Origin: Actinomycetota bacterium
GTDB taxonomy: Bacteria > Cyanobacteriota > Vampirovibrionia > Obscuribacterales > Obscuribacteraceae
NCBI GenBank assembly: GCA_903970355.1
Contig: CAJCIF010000501.1
Span: 1 to 6,553 of the forward strand
DNA: 6,553 bases
Direction: 5' to 3'
A program made the position numbers and the translations under genes. Positions 5,063-6,553 of this stretch are shown here, piece by piece (the stretch's first letter is position 1; each line of letters begins with the position of its first letter). The notes under the pieces were generated by a model. The model had not been told where the DNA came from. It ran no database searches and was given only the letters and a program-made list of their open reading frames with translations.

Positions 5063-5641
5063 TTAACCGAATACAGCATTTGCTGGTGGACGGCTTTGTT
5101 CGTGCTCACCGGTATGTTCGGCAGGATCATACGGATGATCGCCTCCGAAGCCGTGTTTGGAAAGTTCTATTTCCGCAGCTATCTTCGAAACAGCTTTATC
5201 TACAAACAGCTCACCGTCAAGGTGATCTATTTCATGCTGAACGGCACGGCAGAGTAAATCGCCTTCGGCTTCGAGCTTTTGCTCTTTGCCTTGCAGATTT
5301 TGGTAGCGCACCACAATTCGATTGAAGCGCTTTACTTCAAAAAATACCTCCGGAAAGCTGAGACAGCCTTCCAATCCAACTAATTCCCCTTCTTTTTCAA
5401 CTATTTGAGGATTGATGAAAACTATGGGTTTGTTGGGCTCATCGGTGCCACTTACGTCGATAACCATGAGCTTTTTCGACACACCGACCTGAGGTGCTGC
5501 TAATCCAACGCCGTTGTTGTCGTACATCGTGTCGAGCATATCCTGGGCGAGTTTGCGTATGGAGGCGTCAAACCGGGTAACTTTCTTTGCCTCTTGTTTT
5601 AAAACTTCATCAGGGAAATATCTGAGCTGAAGTTTAGCCAT
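5063..5641 (-). CDS. def: Peptide deformylase
   Basis: Peptide deformylase removes the formyl group from the N-terminal methionine of new proteins in the cytoplasm at the ribosome. All three family motifs are present in this 192-residue protein: GVGLAAPQVG (44-53), EGCLSFP (91-97) and QHEIDHLDG (135-143). Metal ligands are Cys93, His136 and His140, and the catalytic residue is Glu137. The frame is open upstream to ATG 5743, but I start at 5641. GGAGG (5649-5653) lies seven bases before this ATG, and MAKLQLRYFPDEVL is a normal deformylase start. The 34 extra residues would be family-atypical and overlap a structured leader. After the catalytic helix there is an unusual polar tail rich in His, Asp and Pro (residues 163-192). 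It is the first gene of the minus-strand operon leading to yvcK. Confidence 0.95.
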   Translation of the reverse strand: MAKLQLRYFPDEVLKQEAKKVTRFDASIRKLAQDMLDTMYDNNGVGLAAPQVGVSKKLMVIDVSGTDEPNKPIVFINPQIVEKEGELVGLEGCLSFPEVFFEVKRFNRIVVRYQNLQGKEQKLEAEGDLLCRAVQHEIDHLDGELFVDKAVSKIAAEIELSKHGFGGDHPYDPAEHTGEHEQSRPPANAVFG

Positions 5642-5909
5642 CCTAGAACCTCCATCCGGGAAACCTACCGGAAGCACACCGCTCTCCGGTTTCAGGTGTA
5701 GAAGCGGGCTTCGGGCACTTGCCCTTTTGCGGCGTAAAGCCAAGCCTACTAAGCCTCTCAGCCGATATTATCACAATATTGGACAAATCACACGCCCGTC
5801 TTCGGTACATATACGGGCTTTGCAGCGAGTTAACCGCGCGGCTGCAGATATCCGTTGAGTGCCCATCTGCTTAATGATAATGGCGCCGGTTTGTGAGAAA
5901 AGAAAAGAT
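5642..5909. other. Divergent intergenic region between def and the secreted-protein gene
   Basis: No convincing gene lies here. Near def, two interleaved inverted repeats occur in the leader: GGTGT/ACACC (5695-5699 with 5676-5680) and TCCGGT/ACCGGA (5685-5690 with 5667-5672). Further on are GGGC-ACTT-GCCC plus TTTT (5713-5728), an AT-rich stretch with CAATATTG and GATATTATC (5764-5781) that may hold the def promoter, and GCCCGT/ACGGGC arms (5794-5799/5813-5818). I cannot place definite -35/-10 boxes for either gene. Confidence 0.35.
5649..5653 (-). promoter_or_regulatory. Shine-Dalgarno site fixing the def start
   Basis: GGAGG on the minus strand lies seven bases before the ATG at 5641. It is the strongest ribosome-binding site in the operon and decides against the longer frame from 5743. 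Confidence 0.75.
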
Positions 5910-6553
5910 ATGTTCCTATCTATATCGAAACGACTCATAAAACCTTTTTGGCGCCTGGCTCTTCTCTGGCCACTCATTGTCCCGCCATCGGCATTTGCTA
6001 GTGATAGTTCAGATTGGGGCTACGACCATGTCAAACCACCGGCGAAAATCCAGGGTTCATCTGGGCTTTTCGCACGACCAGCCAAAAATGACTACCACAC
6101 CGACAATCGAGACACCGATCACACAGGCATGTCCGCCAAGGCGGCAAGCGGAGATTGGGGAGGCGCTCCGGCCGAAACAAATACCGAAGTTAAAAAAAGC
6201 GCGACCCCTAAAGGTGCAAGTGCAAAGGGTGCAGCCGCAAAGAGCGCAACAACAAAAGCTGTGCCAACAAAAGGCGTAACTGCAAAAAGCGAGCCTGGCA
6301 ATAGCGCAAAAGTTGGGAGCGCACGCGAATTTTTGGAATTGGCTTCAAAACATAAGTTGAGTCCAGATCAAGCCAATGACGTGAATATATTGTTTGCCGC
6401 TCCGCAGCAGGGAGATTGGCAGAAAGTCTCAGTTTTCTGGCCTGAAGTTAAAAAGCTGGTTGTGACAGACGATGGCATAGCCGAAGATTTCGGCTATCTA
6501 TTCCGAGCGTTGCTTCGCCTGTCTTGTTCTGCAAAATTGATTCCTCCCAATCA
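5910..6553 (+). CDS. Secreted protein with signal peptide and Lys/Ala pentapeptide repeat (3' end cut by window edge)
   Basis: This frame is open from ATG 5910 to the right edge (214 codons plus two bases) with no stop. The N-terminus is a clear Sec signal peptide: basic start (SKRLIKPFWR), hydrophobic core (LALLWPLIV) and a PPSAFA cleavage site, leaving Ser-Asp at about residue 31. Next comes a polar segment with two DWG motifs (residues 35-37, 82-84). Residues 96-130 are seven exact five-residue units starting with Lys (such as KGASA, KGAAA, KSATT, KGVTA), encoded by 6195-6299. From about 136 a more ordered, helix-like region begins (SAREFLELASKHKLSPDQA), with VSVFWPEVKKLVV and FGYLFRALLRLS further on. 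I do not recognise the C-terminal region. In-frame ATGs at 5874 and 5880 exist, but the signal peptide fits 5910 best. A purine-rich stretch precedes it without a clean Shine-Dalgarno. The basic linker may bind wall polymers or other anionic surfaces; this is a guess. Confidence 0.75.
   Translation, partial: MFLSISKRLIKPFWRLALLWPLIVPPSAFASDSSDWGYDHVKPPAKIQGSSGLFARPAKNDYHTDNRDTDHTGMSAKAASGDWGGAPAETNTEVKKSATPKGASAKGAAAKSATTKAVPTKGVTAKSEPGNSAKVGSAREFLELASKHKLSPDQANDVNILFAAPQQGDWQKVSVFWPEVKKLVVTDDGIAEDFGYLFRALLRLSCSAKLIPPN
6195..6299 (+). repeat. Seven 15-bp codon-phase units encoding K-x-x-x-x pentapeptides
   Basis: Each 15-base unit begins with AAA or AAG, giving Lys at residues 96, 101, 106, 111, 116, 121 and 126 of the secreted protein. 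The remaining positions are mostly Ala, Thr, Ser, Gly, Val and Pro. Units differ at many synonymous and other positions, so the array is old rather than freshly duplicated. Confidence 0.7.

Noticed and set aside
5642..5743. Longer N-terminus for peptide deformylase (34 extra residues from ATG 5743)
   Set aside because: A strong GGAGG lies before the internal ATG at 5641, deformylases begin at this point, and the extra residues look like translated leader.
5771..5977. Minus-strand 68-residue open frame
   Set aside because: It overlaps the secreted-protein gene and the AT-rich promoter region, has odd composition and resembles no family.
5977..6279. Plus-strand 100-residue frame rich in Pro, Gln and Lys
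   Set aside because: It is a shifted reading of the signal-peptide protein's linker. The frame from 5910 has a proper signal peptide and stays open to the window edge.

Overview
The window carries seven complete protein genes, plus one gene cut by each edge. It contains no RNA genes, CRISPR array or insertion sequence that I can see. The best clue to the organism is the YvcK protein (2810-4180). It has a membrane-anchored N-terminus followed by the CofD/YvcK core, an arrangement I know from cyanobacterial homologues. The flavin reductase (2190-2717) also resembles the C-terminal reductase module of cyanobacterial flavodiiron proteins. Base composition looks intermediate and there are no photosynthesis genes. 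A non-photosynthetic lineage of the cyanobacterial phylum (Melainabacteria/Vampirovibrionia, perhaps Obscuribacterales) is my best guess. This is inference at moderate to low confidence.

Left third (1-2190). The end of an unidentified His/Asp/Tyr-rich protein (3-284) is followed by a weak terminator and a degenerate response-regulator receiver on the plus strand (483-902). Facing it is a minus-strand pair: an unidentified 104-residue protein (1366-1680) and, two bases downstream, a second receiver (935-1363). Both receivers have glycine where the phosphorylated aspartate should be, so this looks like a cluster of non-phosphorylatable receivers. The gaps here hold three copies of a short palindromic repeat starting TGTAGGRGC and ending CGCTA. 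The third copy lies inside a larger cruciform-like element (1991-2057) that abuts a seven-unit minisatellite (2058-2171).

Middle (2190-5641, minus strand). A flavin reductase gene has its own probable promoter. Upstream lies a tight block in transcription order: peptide deformylase, an unidentified CX2C...CX2H protein, a stand-alone RapZ C-terminal domain and YvcK. Gaps are 19 bases, then 3 bases, then a 4-base overlap, so the four genes are probably co-transcribed. The block joins co-translational protein maturation (Def) with the RapZ/YvcK pair, which in other bacteria senses amino-sugar or UDP-sugar levels and governs cell-wall precursor supply. Here RapZ lacks its kinase-like half.

Right end (5642-6553). 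The divergent region upstream of def contains interleaved inverted repeats in the def leader. On the plus strand, a gene starting near 5910 runs off the window. It encodes a secreted protein with a signal peptide and a lysine/alanine pentapeptide repeat.
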